DNA from: Gluconobacter cerevisiae
Lineage (GTDB): Bacteria > Pseudomonadota > Alphaproteobacteria > Acetobacterales > Acetobacteraceae
DNA length: 64,000 nt
Reading direction: 5' to 3'
NCBI RefSeq assembly: GCF_015244675.1
Contig: NZ_JABCQO010000001.1
Span: 310,001-374,000 of the forward strand
The notes under the pieces were generated by a model that made no database searches, was not told the DNA's origin, and saw nothing but the letters and a program-made list of their open reading frames with translations. Below are positions 9,806 to 18,298 of the stretch, in pieces. Each line of letters opens with the position of its first letter. The first letter of the stretch is position 1. The position numbers and the translations under genes are program-made.

Positions 9806-9897
9806 AATAAAAGTTTTTGGTGAAGCTTTTTTCCAAAAAGCTTCGACGCTCTCCGCCTTTTTGAAAAAAGGTGGAACCCAAAAACTTCTATTCCAAA
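9806..9897. repeat. Nested inverted repeat able to fold into a three-way (Y-shaped) structure
   Basis: The outer arms (AGTTTTTGG near 9809 and CCAAAAACT near 9880) enclose two inner hairpins, GAAGCTTTTTT/CCAAAAAGCTTC and CCTTTTTGAAAAAAGG. It lies between the convergent ends of the oligopeptidase and the efflux adaptor gene. It could act as a bidirectional terminator, and looks like a dispersed REP-type element; copy number in the genome cannot be seen here. Confidence 0.65.
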
Positions 9898-9901
9898 GTC
9901 C

Positions 9902-10852
9902 TTATCTGTGGCCGAACAGATGCCGGATGTCGTCACCGAAATGCTGGAAAGCAGCGTGGGTGGAACGGTGGCGGCGGTTGCCCTCTTCTGACACGACAGT
10001 TACAGTCGCCGTCATGCCGGCGGCCAGCGTCAGATCATCGGGGATCTTGTCGATCTTCACACGCACCGGAATACGCTGGGCCAGACGCACCCAAGTATAA
10101 ACCGGATCGACTTCGGGCAGCCCTTGCTTGTTCACCTGCGCGTTGTTGCTGGCGATACCACGCGTGATGCTTTCGACATGCCCGAACAGCGGATCATGAT
10201 ACCCCATCAGATCCATACGAACGAGATCGCCCTCATCGAGATCATGGACCTTCGTTTCCTCGAAATAGCCGTCCACCCAGTAGGAGCTGGTGTCGATGAT
10301 GTGGATGTTGACCACGCCAGCGGTCGCGAAGTCACCGGGACGCATGATGAGGTTGGTCACGATGCCGTCGATGGAACTGCGGACTTCCGTTCGTTCAAGG
10401 TTGATTTCAGCCTGACGTTCGGCGGCTTCGGCTGCGGCATACTGGGCCTGCATCTGCTGCGAAAGCGCCTCGTACTGCCGCTTCTCCTCGACTGAAACGG
10501 CAGTTCCGGGGATGGCCTTGCGCCATTGGGACTGCACGATACGGAATTCCAGATCGGCCTTGCGCTCGGCCACATGGGCCTTTGCCGTATCAAGTGCCAC
10601 CTTGAAATCGAACGGATCGATGACGTACAGCACCTCGCCCTTGTGGACGAACTGGTTATCCTTCACCAGAACTTCGGTAATCTGTCCCGAAACGCGCGGC
10701 GCGATATTGGCGACCTGCGCACGCACCTGTCCGTTCCGCGTCCAAGGCGAGGCGGTGTAATAATCCCACAGGATGACGACCACGAGAGCAGCCACCACGA
10801 GAATGCAGAGCGTGATGGTCAGGCGGATCAGGCGATGGGCACTGGAAAGCAC
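9902..10852 (-). CDS. HlyD-family membrane fusion protein (AaeA/EmrA-like)
   Basis: The periplasmic adaptor of an efflux pump, 316 residues. One N-terminal membrane anchor (about 12-30) is followed by the lipoyl half-motif (VRAQVANIAPRVSGQITEVLVKDNQFVHKGEVLYVID), a coiled coil of about 90-160, the second lipoyl half (RSSIDGIVTN) and a beta-barrel domain. It starts at GTG. It is the last of three minus-strand genes with a DUF1656 protein and an FUSC exporter, the arrangement of AaeXAB, which exports p-hydroxybenzoate-type acids in E. coli. The real substrate here is inferred only. Confidence 0.88.
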   Translation of the reverse strand: MLSSAHRLIRLTITLCILVVAALVVVILWDYYTASPWTRNGQVRAQVANIAPRVSGQITEVLVKDNQFVHKGEVLYVIDPFDFKVALDTAKAHVAERKADLEFRIVQSQWRKAIPGTAVSVEEKRQYEALSQQMQAQYAAAEAAERQAEINLERTEVRSSIDGIVTNLIMRPGDFATAGVVNIHIIDTSSYWVDGYFEETKVHDLDEGDLVRMDLMGYHDPLFGHVESITRGIASNNAQVNKQGLPEVDPVYTWVRLAQRIPVRVKIDKIPDDLTLAAGMTATVTVVSEEGNRRHRSTHAAFQHFGDDIRHLFGHR

Positions 10853-10891
10853 GGGACGGTCACCTTGTATGCGGTTCGAAACAGGAAAAGG

Positions 10892-11092
10892 TCAGAGGAT
10901 CAGGGTGTAAAGGCCGATCAGGCAGATCAGGATACCGAACTGGGCCAAAGGCGGGTCCCAGACGAAACGCCACAGATCGAACCAGGCCAGAATCCAGCGC
11001 AGAACGGCCAGTGTCAGCAGGGCTAAGGCCAGATTGATGACGAAGGCCGACACCAGCACGCCATCAAGGTCAACGACCTGTGTCGTCACCAT
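10892..11092 (-). CDS. DUF1656 small membrane protein (AaeX-like)
   Basis: A 66-residue inner-membrane protein with two hydrophobic segments (about 12-32 and 46-65) and a charged WFDLWRFVWDPPL turn, the usual DUF1656 pattern. Such proteins are almost always coded between an FUSC exporter and an HlyD adaptor, as here. The start overlaps the end of the FUSC gene by 7 bases, so translation is probably coupled. Its biochemical role in the pump is not known. Confidence 0.85.
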   Translation of the reverse strand: MVTTQVVDLDGVLVSAFVINLALALLTLAVLRWILAWFDLWRFVWDPPLAQFGILICLIGLYTLIL

Positions 11093-13095
11093 CGCTTGCG
11101 TCCTATTCCATAATGATGCACGGCCGAGCGGTTCAGACGCACCATCGTCCGCACCGATTCCAGACCGCCGATACAGTTGATGATCATGGACTGCTCCTCG
11201 CGGATACCGTCTGAAAGCCGCTCGTAAAACATGGCCTGAAGCTCGGGAATTTCAGCTTCCAGAAGGCCCAGCCTGTCATGCGCCAGCAAACGCCGCACAT
11301 GGCGGACCATGGGTTTGAGACCGGGAAGATGCGCCGCCTGATCCAGATAATTCCGGACGCGCGCAATGGTGCTGGAAAAATCTTCCAACGCCACGAAGCG
11401 GTTGAAAACACGGCGGGAGCGCAGTCCCGGATCGTGCAGCCGGTCTGTCCACATCAGAAACTGGCTCAAACGCTCGTATTTTCGGCTCAGAAGCGGCGGC
11501 CCCATCCGCTCGCCGTGCCCAGCAAGCTGCAGTTCCAGATCATGGGCGATGGAGACCGCCAGCCGAAAGCGGTGCCGTCGTGCGGTCGGCGGCCAGAGCA
11601 GCACCAGCAGCACGAAGGATAGCACGGCGGCCATCGCATAAAACGTGTTGCGCGTGATGAAGGCCAGCGGGTCGTAGTTATGATGATTGCCGAGCGCGAT
11701 GAACACCAAAAAGAACACACCATAATTAAAGCCGATGGCGCTGGTTTTCGGATTCATCAGCAGCAGGCAGGAAATCACGGTCTGCGGCAACAGCACCAGC
11801 GCAAGGCTCAGCATGCTGCCCACATGCGGCAGGATCATGAAATCCAGCCATGCCGCCACGAGAATACCGGCAGGCATCCCGATAATGGCGCCCTTGCCAA
11901 ACTCTGCCGTGTCGATGGCAGTGGAGGCCAGTGTCAGAACCAGTGCCGTCTGGGACAGGGACGTTACGGAGGCCGGGATGCTGGAGCCTAGACACAGCGC
12001 CGCTGCAACGCTAAAGCCCAGCAAGACGCGCATGGCATTGATGAACGCCGTCACATAGTCCGGGTTACTCTCAAGCTGCGCCAGTTTGAGCGCATCGCCC
12101 GCGGGTGTAGCGCGCAGAAGCGTGTTCATGCCGGTGCGGATATGCAGACGGTTACTGAGAAGCGTCGAACAGCGTTCCAGAAACCACGCCTCCCGCGCCG
12201 AAGGCACGAAATCCGGATCTTCCGCACGGATTTCGTCCAGAATCGTGTCCATCGTTTCAAGACGGGTCGTGCCATCCTCGGACCGCTCGTGCCAGGCCCG
12301 GACGTGCCGGATCAGGAGCTCGGAAATACCACCGGTTTCCAGCAACCATGCAATCGCACGGCTCGTGGTCAGAACCGTGAGCATCCCAATAATGCCCAGC
12401 CGTGCGCCTGCCATCCGCAGACGTCCGCGCTCGACTTCTGTTCTTGCGTAAGAAATCTGGGTCATAAGCGCGAGAATTTCGCCGCTCAATCCGATCATTT
12501 CCTCAGGCGTGGCGATCGGATCGCCCATAATGGCGGACTTACCGGTCTGGCGGACACGATGCGACAGCGTCTCCATGGCCTTGGAAAGCCTGCGCCACGC
12601 TTCGGGCGAGCCGGACAGAATGTTGACGACCGCAATGGATGCAACGCCGATGGCGATGTCAGACGCACGTGCGATGCTGACGGGATAGATGTTCTGCGGA
12701 TCATCCATCGTCGGGAGCGCTACGAGTGCGACGGTATAGCCCGCCAGCAGAGCGCCATAAGAGCGAAAATCGCGCTCCAGCGACCCCACAAACGCACAGG
12801 CCGCAATCCACAGAGCCGCACCGCCCAGAAACAGCGCCCGCTCCTGATTGAACATCGCCACGAGAATGATGGAAACACTGACGCCGAGCACAGTCCCGGC
12901 CAGACGGTAGAACGCCTTGGACAGCGCCTGTCCCCGCAGGGGCTGCGCGAGGATCATGACCGTCACGCCAGCACTGGCAGGCGAATCAAGCTGGGACCAG
13001 AAGGCCGTTCCAAGCGCCAGAACAAGTGCAGACCATGTCCTGAGACTGAACTGAACCCATCCGGGGCGGAAGACTGACTGTAGTGCAGCGGTCAA
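11086..13095 (-). CDS. FUSC-family efflux transporter (AaeB-like)
   Basis: A 669-residue inner-membrane exporter of the aromatic acid exporter/fusaric acid resistance family. Two blocks of about five to six membrane helices each (about 20-165 and 355-500) are separated by a cytoplasmic region, the expected FUSC architecture. The helix wording SPASAGVTVMILAQPLRGQALSKAF near the N-terminus is typical. First gene of the three-gene efflux operon reading leftward. In an acetic acid bacterium it may handle weak aromatic acids, but the sequence alone does not fix the substrate. Confidence 0.88.
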   Translation of the reverse strand: MTAALQSVFRPGWVQFSLRTWSALVLALGTAFWSQLDSPASAGVTVMILAQPLRGQALSKAFYRLAGTVLGVSVSIILVAMFNQERALFLGGAALWIAACAFVGSLERDFRSYGALLAGYTVALVALPTMDDPQNIYPVSIARASDIAIGVASIAVVNILSGSPEAWRRLSKAMETLSHRVRQTGKSAIMGDPIATPEEMIGLSGEILALMTQISYARTEVERGRLRMAGARLGIIGMLTVLTTSRAIAWLLETGGISELLIRHVRAWHERSEDGTTRLETMDTILDEIRAEDPDFVPSAREAWFLERCSTLLSNRLHIRTGMNTLLRATPAGDALKLAQLESNPDYVTAFINAMRVLLGFSVAAALCLGSSIPASVTSLSQTALVLTLASTAIDTAEFGKGAIIGMPAGILVAAWLDFMILPHVGSMLSLALVLLPQTVISCLLLMNPKTSAIGFNYGVFFLVFIALGNHHNYDPLAFITRNTFYAMAAVLSFVLLVLLWPPTARRHRFRLAVSIAHDLELQLAGHGERMGPPLLSRKYERLSQFLMWTDRLHDPGLRSRRVFNRFVALEDFSSTIARVRNYLDQAAHLPGLKPMVRHVRRLLAHDRLGLLEAEIPELQAMFYERLSDGIREEQSMIINCIGGLESVRTMVRLNRSAVHHYGIGRKRW

Positions 13096-13263
13096 GAGCG
13101 ATGCCCCTCACCCGACACAGACTTCATCAGAAACAGTCCCACGGCCCTCGTTACCAGAATCAGACTTTAAACCTTAGGGGCGCTTTCGCGGAAAAGTTAG
13201 TCCTCGAATCTTCTGGACATGTTTTGACAGACGGCGTTTTGCCTTCTGCTTTGCCGGGAAAAG
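13096..13263. other. Intergenic spacer with a short duplicated segment
   Basis: No gene seen. A near-identical stretch of about 20 bases (GGAAAAGTTAGTC followed by C/T) occurs at about 13191 and again at about 13257, where it covers the 3' end of the neighbouring minus-strand gene. It looks like a small local duplication of that gene's tail. Confidence 0.4.
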
Positions 13264-13701
13264 TTAGTCTTCTTCGTTCGGCAGGGCGTTGCAGGCCGCT
13301 GTCAGCTTGGGGTCCGGATGCGCAGCGGCCTTGCGGCAGTAAGTCCGTGCATCTGCACCACACATATTCGTGACATCCTCCATTTCAGAGGACAGAACGT
13401 CGCGCGCAACGCCGATATCCTGGTTGTGTTCCGGGTCGATGCCCTCTTCCTTGCTCAGAGCCGTCTGGGCCTGATGCATTTCCTTGAGCGCATTGATGCA
13501 GGAGTCGCCTGCCGCATCCGGGTTGGTTTGAAGAACCCGAAGGATCTTGTTGATGGCGAAACCCTGCTGGTTGATCGTCGGATCATCGTCATTGGTCTTG
13601 GCATCCCCGTCTTCGGCTCTTGCGGCCACAGGCGCGGCAAGAGCAACGGCGAGAGGAAGAAGAGCCAGCAGCAGGGCGGGGCGGGAATGGCGCTTGATCA
13701 T
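13264..13701 (-). CDS. Secreted four-cysteine hypothetical protein
   Basis: A 145-residue protein of unknown function. I start it at the ATG at 13701, which gives a standard signal peptide (MIKRHSRPALLLALLPLAVA, cleavage after ARA); a longer in-frame opening to 13797 adds 32 residues before the signal and is unlikely. The mature part is acidic, largely helical in look, with four cysteines that could form two disulfides (DSCINAL, NMCGAD, TYCRKA, AACNAL). No family recognised. It is flanked by the FUSC efflux operon on the left and divergent rpmJ on the right. Confidence 0.65.
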   Translation of the reverse strand: MIKRHSRPALLLALLPLAVALAAPVAARAEDGDAKTNDDDPTINQQGFAINKILRVLQTNPDAAGDSCINALKEMHQAQTALSKEEGIDPEHNQDIGVARDVLSSEMEDVTNMCGADARTYCRKAAAHPDPKLTAACNALPNEED

Positions 13702-13917
13702 GAAAGTGACGTTAGGAGAAAATCCCGGCCGGACAAAGACCCTGAACGACGCTGTTGCAGGTTGTTGCAAATCGGCAGCATCACGGAATTCCGCCACAGA
13801 CTTGGCTTGTCAGCTTGACTCTACAGGGCGGGATGGGTAATCGGGGCCATTCTTTCGCGGGCGTTCCGGCCCGCTGTCCGGTCCGCAAGGGCCTTACCCG
13901 TCGAGAGCCTGATCACC

Positions 13918-14043
13918 ATGAAGATCCGCAACAGCCTGAAGTCCGCAAAGCTTCGTGACAAGGATTGCCGCGTTGTCCGCCGTCGCGGCCGCGTTTACAT
14001 CATCAACAAGAAGAACCCGCGCATGAAGGCTCGCCAGGGCTGA
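13918..14043 (+). CDS. rpmJ: 50S ribosomal protein L36
   Basis: A 41-residue basic ribosomal protein that binds the large subunit. The sequence [20 protein letters not shown], then [20 protein letters not shown], is the L36 pattern of the longer, zinc-free type: only one of the zinc-site cysteines remains (RDKDC). Zinc-independent L36 forms are standard in many alphaproteobacteria. It stands alone rather than in the spc operon, also common in this class. It is too short for many gene callers, but the match is unambiguous. Confidence 0.96.
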   Translation: MKIRNSLKSAKLRDKDCRVVRRRGRVYIINKKNPRMKARQG

Positions 14044-14060
14044 ACCCCTTGGTCTGCCGG

Positions 14061-14714
14061 ATGACGGACGGACGGCGCTGGCTGATGGCTGGTGCCGTTC
14101 TGCTTTGTACTCCGGCTCTGACTTTTCTGCCAGTTCAGGCTGCGCCCGCCGCAAATCCTGCCGCGTCCAGCTCCGCAGCCCTCCCGGCTGCCAAACCGCC
14201 CGCCTCCTCTCCCCGCCCCCCGCGCAAGACGCTCCATGACCGCCTCATGGAAGCAGAAAAGGCGCTCGCCATGGCCGGGAACGAAAAGCAGGCTGGTGAG
14301 ATCTCCGAACGTGCGGAAGGCCTCCGCAGCCGCGCCCTGACCGGCAGCGTGCAGATGCTCATCAGCGATTCGCATGATGCACTGGAAAAACATGATTTCC
14401 AGAAGGCGCAGGATGATCTGACCGCCGCCATCACCATCCAGCCTGACCAGCCCATTCTCTACCGCCAGCGCGCGGCAATCCGGCTGGCAGCGGGGGACAA
14501 TAACGGCGCGATCGCTGATCTGGGCGTCACCCTTCAGGCCGATCCCGGCGATCCTACGGCGTGGGGTATGCTTGCGGAAGCCGAACATGACCGCCACGAA
14601 CCCGAGGCCGCCCTACGGGCCTTCCATCAGATGCTGCTTCTGAATCCGAAATCGCCCGATTCTGACACCCAGCTCAAAACGCTGGAAAAAGCCCGCGACG
14701 GCCAGCAGGACTGA
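14061..14714 (+). CDS. Exported tetratricopeptide-repeat protein
   Basis: A 217-residue protein with an N-terminal signal or anchor (about 8-28), an Ala/Pro-rich linker (to about 55) and a C-terminal half with two to three TPR-like helix pairs (HDFQKAQDDLTAAITIQPDQP, GDNNGAIADLGVTLQADPGDP, HEPEAALRAFHQMLLLNPKSP). TPRs scaffold protein contacts, so an envelope assembly role is possible, but no specific partner is shown. I start it at 14061, 17 bases after the rpmJ stop. The frame extends upstream through rpmJ, and that part is a shadow. Confidence 0.7.
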   Translation: MTDGRRWLMAGAVLLCTPALTFLPVQAAPAANPAASSSAALPAAKPPASSPRPPRKTLHDRLMEAEKALAMAGNEKQAGEISERAEGLRSRALTGSVQMLISDSHDALEKHDFQKAQDDLTAAITIQPDQPILYRQRAAIRLAAGDNNGAIADLGVTLQADPGDPTAWGMLAEAEHDRHEPEAALRAFHQMLLLNPKSPDSDTQLKTLEKARDGQQD

Positions 14715-14805
14715 CGTCACTGCGCGGTGTCTTCCATGTGCTGCTCTGGCAACCCCTTGTAATGTTGTGTGTTGATCCCCTGATTCCATTTTTCAGGAGA
14801 TCCTC

Positions 14806-15048
14806 ATGACCAAGCCATCCCCCGCTACCGAAACCGCCATCGCAGATGCCAGCGCCAAGAAAAGCTGCTGCTCCAAGATGAAGACCTGCTGTCAGAAGGC
14901 CACGCGCGCCCGTGAAATTGGCCTCGCCGGCATGACGGCCATGGCGACGTTCGGACCCAAGCGTTTCCGCCCGTATTTCCAGCAGATTCTGGCTGTCATC
15001 GCGGTCGTCACCGCCTCGGTGGAGTTCTTCCGCAAGCGCAAGGGCTGA
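14806..15048 (+). CDS. Small conserved-looking protein with a cysteine cluster
   Basis: An 80-residue protein of unknown function. A cysteine/lysine-rich segment (KKSCCSKMKTCCQK, about 18-31) is followed by one weak hydrophobic segment (about 62-74) and a basic end (FFRKRKG). A clean GGAG ribosome site precedes the ATG. The paired CC motifs could bind metal or be modified, which is only a guess. It lies between the TPR gene and convergent priA and does not resemble a family I know. Confidence 0.55.
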   Translation: MTKPSPATETAIADASAKKSCCSKMKTCCQKATRAREIGLAGMTAMATFGPKRFRPYFQQILAVIAVVTASVEFFRKRKG

Positions 15049-15058
15049 TTTTCCAGCC

Positions 15059-17299
15059 TTAAAGGAAGGAAATGGGGTCGATATCGATATCGACCTTTGC
15101 TCCACCGGTGGGTTTGATATCCCCCAGCCACTGACGCAGGATCGGCTGCACGGCAATGCCCCGCATGGTCCGTAGCAGCAACCTGCGCCTGTGCCGTCCG
15201 CGCAGGACGGCAAGCGGAGCGGGAGCCGGTCCCAGAACCTGCACCCCTTCCCGCTCCGGCGCGGAAAGCGCAATTTCCCGCGCCAGCGCGTCCGCCGCAT
15301 CCGCACTCGGCGCGCTCACGATCAGCGCGGCCAGCCGTCCATAAGGCGGCCAGAACGAGGGCCGTCTCTGCTCGGCTTCCTGCTCCATGAAGGTCTGGAA
15401 ATCGTTGGAAACCAGCGCCGTCATGACCGGATGTTCGCCGACATAACTCTGAAGCAGCACGTGCCCGCGATGCTCCGCACGGCCTGCACGGCCCGCAACC
15501 TGATGCAGAAGCTGCACCGTCCGCTCGGCTGCCCGCAGATCCCCGCCCCCAAGCCCCAGATCCGCATCCACGACGCCCACGAGCGTCAGTTTTGGGAAAT
15601 GCCAGCCCTTGGCGACGATCTGCGTACCAATGATGAGATTGACCTCCCCATCCGTAATCTTCCGCACAGCCTCCGCCGTGGCAGCCGGGGAGCCGAGCGT
15701 ATCGGAGGACATCACCAACAGTTTCGCTTCCGGGAACCGCAGCTTGGCCTCTTCCGTAATGCGCTCGATTCCCGGCCCGATGGGGACGAGCGAATTCTCG
15801 GCGTGACACTCCGGACAGTCCTTGGGAATCCGTTCGTTATGCCCGCAGTGATGGCAGGTCAGGATACCCCGCGCCCGGTGCTCCACCAGCCAGGCCGAGC
15901 AGTTCGGACACTGCATCCGGTGTCCGCACGCCCGACACAGCGTCAACGGCGCATAGCCGCGCCGGTTGAGGAACAGCATGGCCTGCTCCCCTTTCTCCAG
16001 CGTCTCATCAATGGCGGTGCAGAGCTTGGGAGACAGAAACAGGCCGCGTTCCGGCGGATCGGCCCGCATATCCACGAGTGAGACATCCGGCAGGGTCGCT
16101 CCGCCATGGCGCGCCGTCAGGAGTTCGTGCCGGTAGCGTCCACTCTCCACATTCGCCAGCGTTTCGAGCGAGGGTGTGGCGGAAACGAGAATGGCCGACG
16201 CATCTGCCAGACGCGCGCGAACAACCGCCATGTCCCGCCCATGATACATGACGCCCTCTTCCTGTTTGAAGGCGCTTTCATGCTCCTCGTCCACCACAAC
16301 GAGACCCAGATCAGCAAACGGCAGGAACAGCGCAGACCGCGCCCCTACCACAACGCGGGCACTCCCTTCCGCCACGGCGCGCCATGTCTCGCGCCGCCGC
16401 TTGGCTCCAAGATCGGAATGCCAGACAGCAGGTTCGGCCCCGAAACGCCGGATAAAACGGTCCGTCCACTGGGCGGAGAGTGCGATTTCCGGCAGCAGGA
16501 CCAGAACCTGCTTTCCCTTGGCCAGACAGGCGGCCACGGCCTCGAAATAGACCTCCGTCTTGCCCGATCCGGTCACGCCTTCCAGCAGCGTGACCTGAAA
16601 CCGCCCGGCCTCGACGGGGCCGCATAATTCCTGCGCGACTTCAGCCTGTTCTTCGGAGAGCTTCGGCGCGCCATGCGCCGGGTCTGGCAAACCGAACGGA
16701 GCAGCCGGAGCAATGACGGCCTCCCGCAGCAGACCGGCCGTAGCGAGGCCGCGAATGACGGCCGCACTCGCCCCGCTGCGGTCTCCCAGTTCAGCGGTGC
16801 TCATGGGTGTGGAAGACGCAAAATTCAGCACGGACCGACGTGCGGGCGTGATCCGCAGATCGCCCTCCGGCGCTTCCGTCCGCACCCAGCCCAGAGTAGG
16901 TTTGGGGGCATCCTTCAGATGAATGCGCGTGGCCATCGCCAGAACAAGCCCCGGTGGGGTGAGCGTATAGGCCGCAACCCAGTCGATAAAACGACGCAGG
17001 CTCTGTGGAAGCGGGCGCACGTCCATTTTTCCAACGACGGGCCGCAGACGTTCGAGCGGGAGTTCACGCCCCACGGGCAGCGCGAAATCCTGTGGCAGTG
17101 TGCGATCGGTTTCCCACACGCAGCCCACGGTTTCCCGGCGGCCCAGCGGGACCGTCACGAGGTCTCCCGGCTCAAGCGACATCGGCGCGAGATAATCGAG
17201 CGGCCCCGGAAATGGCAGCGGCACAAGCACCGAAACGCGCGTTCCGGTGGAAGGTGGCTTTCGCCGGGGATCAGGCTTGGATAGGCTGTTGGATGCCAT
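15059..17299 (-). CDS. priA: Primosomal protein N' (replication restart helicase)
   Basis: A 3'-5' DExH helicase that recognises stalled or D-loop fork structures and reloads the replicative helicase. Its 746 residues carry an N-terminal DNA-binding domain, Walker A GVTGSGKTEVY, the DEEH box in VVDEEHESAFKQ, and the zinc-binding insert with paired CxxC motifs (CRACGHRMQCPNC, CHHCGH, CPECH). The start at 17299 is chosen because a GGAGGAGG ribosome site lies just upstream; the frame opens 57 codons further but into xerC. Divergent from xerC with only about 33 bases between the starts. Confidence 0.97.
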   Translation of the reverse strand: MASNSLSKPDPRRKPPSTGTRVSVLVPLPFPGPLDYLAPMSLEPGDLVTVPLGRRETVGCVWETDRTLPQDFALPVGRELPLERLRPVVGKMDVRPLPQSLRRFIDWVAAYTLTPPGLVLAMATRIHLKDAPKPTLGWVRTEAPEGDLRITPARRSVLNFASSTPMSTAELGDRSGASAAVIRGLATAGLLREAVIAPAAPFGLPDPAHGAPKLSEEQAEVAQELCGPVEAGRFQVTLLEGVTGSGKTEVYFEAVAACLAKGKQVLVLLPEIALSAQWTDRFIRRFGAEPAVWHSDLGAKRRRETWRAVAEGSARVVVGARSALFLPFADLGLVVVDEEHESAFKQEEGVMYHGRDMAVVRARLADASAILVSATPSLETLANVESGRYRHELLTARHGGATLPDVSLVDMRADPPERGLFLSPKLCTAIDETLEKGEQAMLFLNRRGYAPLTLCRACGHRMQCPNCSAWLVEHRARGILTCHHCGHNERIPKDCPECHAENSLVPIGPGIERITEEAKLRFPEAKLLVMSSDTLGSPAATAEAVRKITDGEVNLIIGTQIVAKGWHFPKLTLVGVVDADLGLGGGDLRAAERTVQLLHQVAGRAGRAEHRGHVLLQSYVGEHPVMTALVSNDFQTFMEQEAEQRRPSFWPPYGRLAALIVSAPSADAADALAREIALSAPEREGVQVLGPAPAPLAVLRGRHRRRLLLRTMRGIAVQPILRQWLGDIKPTGGAKVDIDIDPISFL

Positions 17300-17332
17300 G
17301 ACCGTGTCTAACCTCCTCCGCTCCGAAATGCC

Positions 17333-18298
17333 ATGACCGCATCCCTGATGGCGCTCGATGCCCTGCGCGACTGGACCGAATGGCTGACGCATGAAAAGCG
17401 CTTCAGTCCGCGCACGGTCGAAGCCTATCGCCACGACATCCTTCTGGCGCTGACGTTTTTCCAGCAGCATCTGGGCGGGGAAGTCACGCTGGCGGATCTG
17501 GGGAAACTCTCACTTGCGGATCTGCGCGCCTGGCTCGCCCATGAAACAGCCCGCAGCGAAAAGCCGACCCGCCGTGCCACCAGTGCCGACTCGCGAGCAC
17601 GCTCGCGAGCGCGGCATGTCTCGGCCCTGCGGTCTTTTTTCCGGTATCTGGCCCTGCGGCATGATCTCTCCAACCCCGCCCCGTCTTTGCTCGCCACGCC
17701 GCGCATGAAGAAGCGACTGCCCCGTCCGTTGGGGCAGGAAGCGGCGCTGGCGGCCCCGGAAGGCATTTCCGATGACGCCGAGACCAGTCAGGCCGCTCTG
17801 CGCGACCGGGCGCTGTTCACGCTGCTTTACGGCACGGGACTGCGGATCGGCGAGGCACTGTCGCTGGATATCCGGGACCTGACGAATGCGGGGCAGAACA
17901 TGCTGCGCGTGGTCGGCAAAGGCGGCAAGGAACGGCTCGTGCCTTTGCTTCCGGCAGTCATCGAAGCACTGGAAAGCTGGACAGCGGCCCACCCCACTCC
18001 CGCGCCCGATGCGCCCCTGTTCTGCGGCGTGCGAGGCGGCCGTCTCAATCCCGGTGTGGCCCAGCGCGCCATGCGGAACTGGCGCAAAGGCGAAGGCCTG
18101 CCCGATTCCGCAACACCCCACGCCCTGCGCCATTCTTTCGCAACACATCTGATGGAAGGCGGCGCGGACCTGCGCACCATTCAGGAACTCATGGGCCACG
18201 CCAGCCTGTCCACCACACAGGCCTATACGCTGGCGGACGAAAAACACCTGCTGGATGTCTGGCGCAAAGCGCATCCCCGTGCGGATCAGGGCTCATGA
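17333..18298 (+). CDS. xerC: Site-specific tyrosine recombinase XerC
   Basis: Resolves chromosome dimers at dif together with XerD. The 321 residues include a SAM-like core-binding domain (about 8-110) and a catalytic domain with the full set: R171 in TGLRIGEAL, K197, H263 and R266 in HALRHSFATHL, H289 and nucleophile Y298. Between the two helices near 80-95 the protein has an Arg/Ala/Ser run (SRARSRARH), coded by a repeated CTCGCGAG palindrome; this is unusual but does not disrupt the fold. XerC is preferred over XerD from length and priA neighbourhood, with moderate certainty. ATGA overlap with the next gene. Confidence 0.9.
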   Translation: MTASLMALDALRDWTEWLTHEKRFSPRTVEAYRHDILLALTFFQQHLGGEVTLADLGKLSLADLRAWLAHETARSEKPTRRATSADSRARSRARHVSALRSFFRYLALRHDLSNPAPSLLATPRMKKRLPRPLGQEAALAAPEGISDDAETSQAALRDRALFTLLYGTGLRIGEALSLDIRDLTNAGQNMLRVVGKGGKERLVPLLPAVIEALESWTAAHPTPAPDAPLFCGVRGGRLNPGVAQRAMRNWRKGEGLPDSATPHALRHSFATHLMEGGADLRTIQELMGHASLSTTQAYTLADEKHLLDVWRKAHPRADQGS

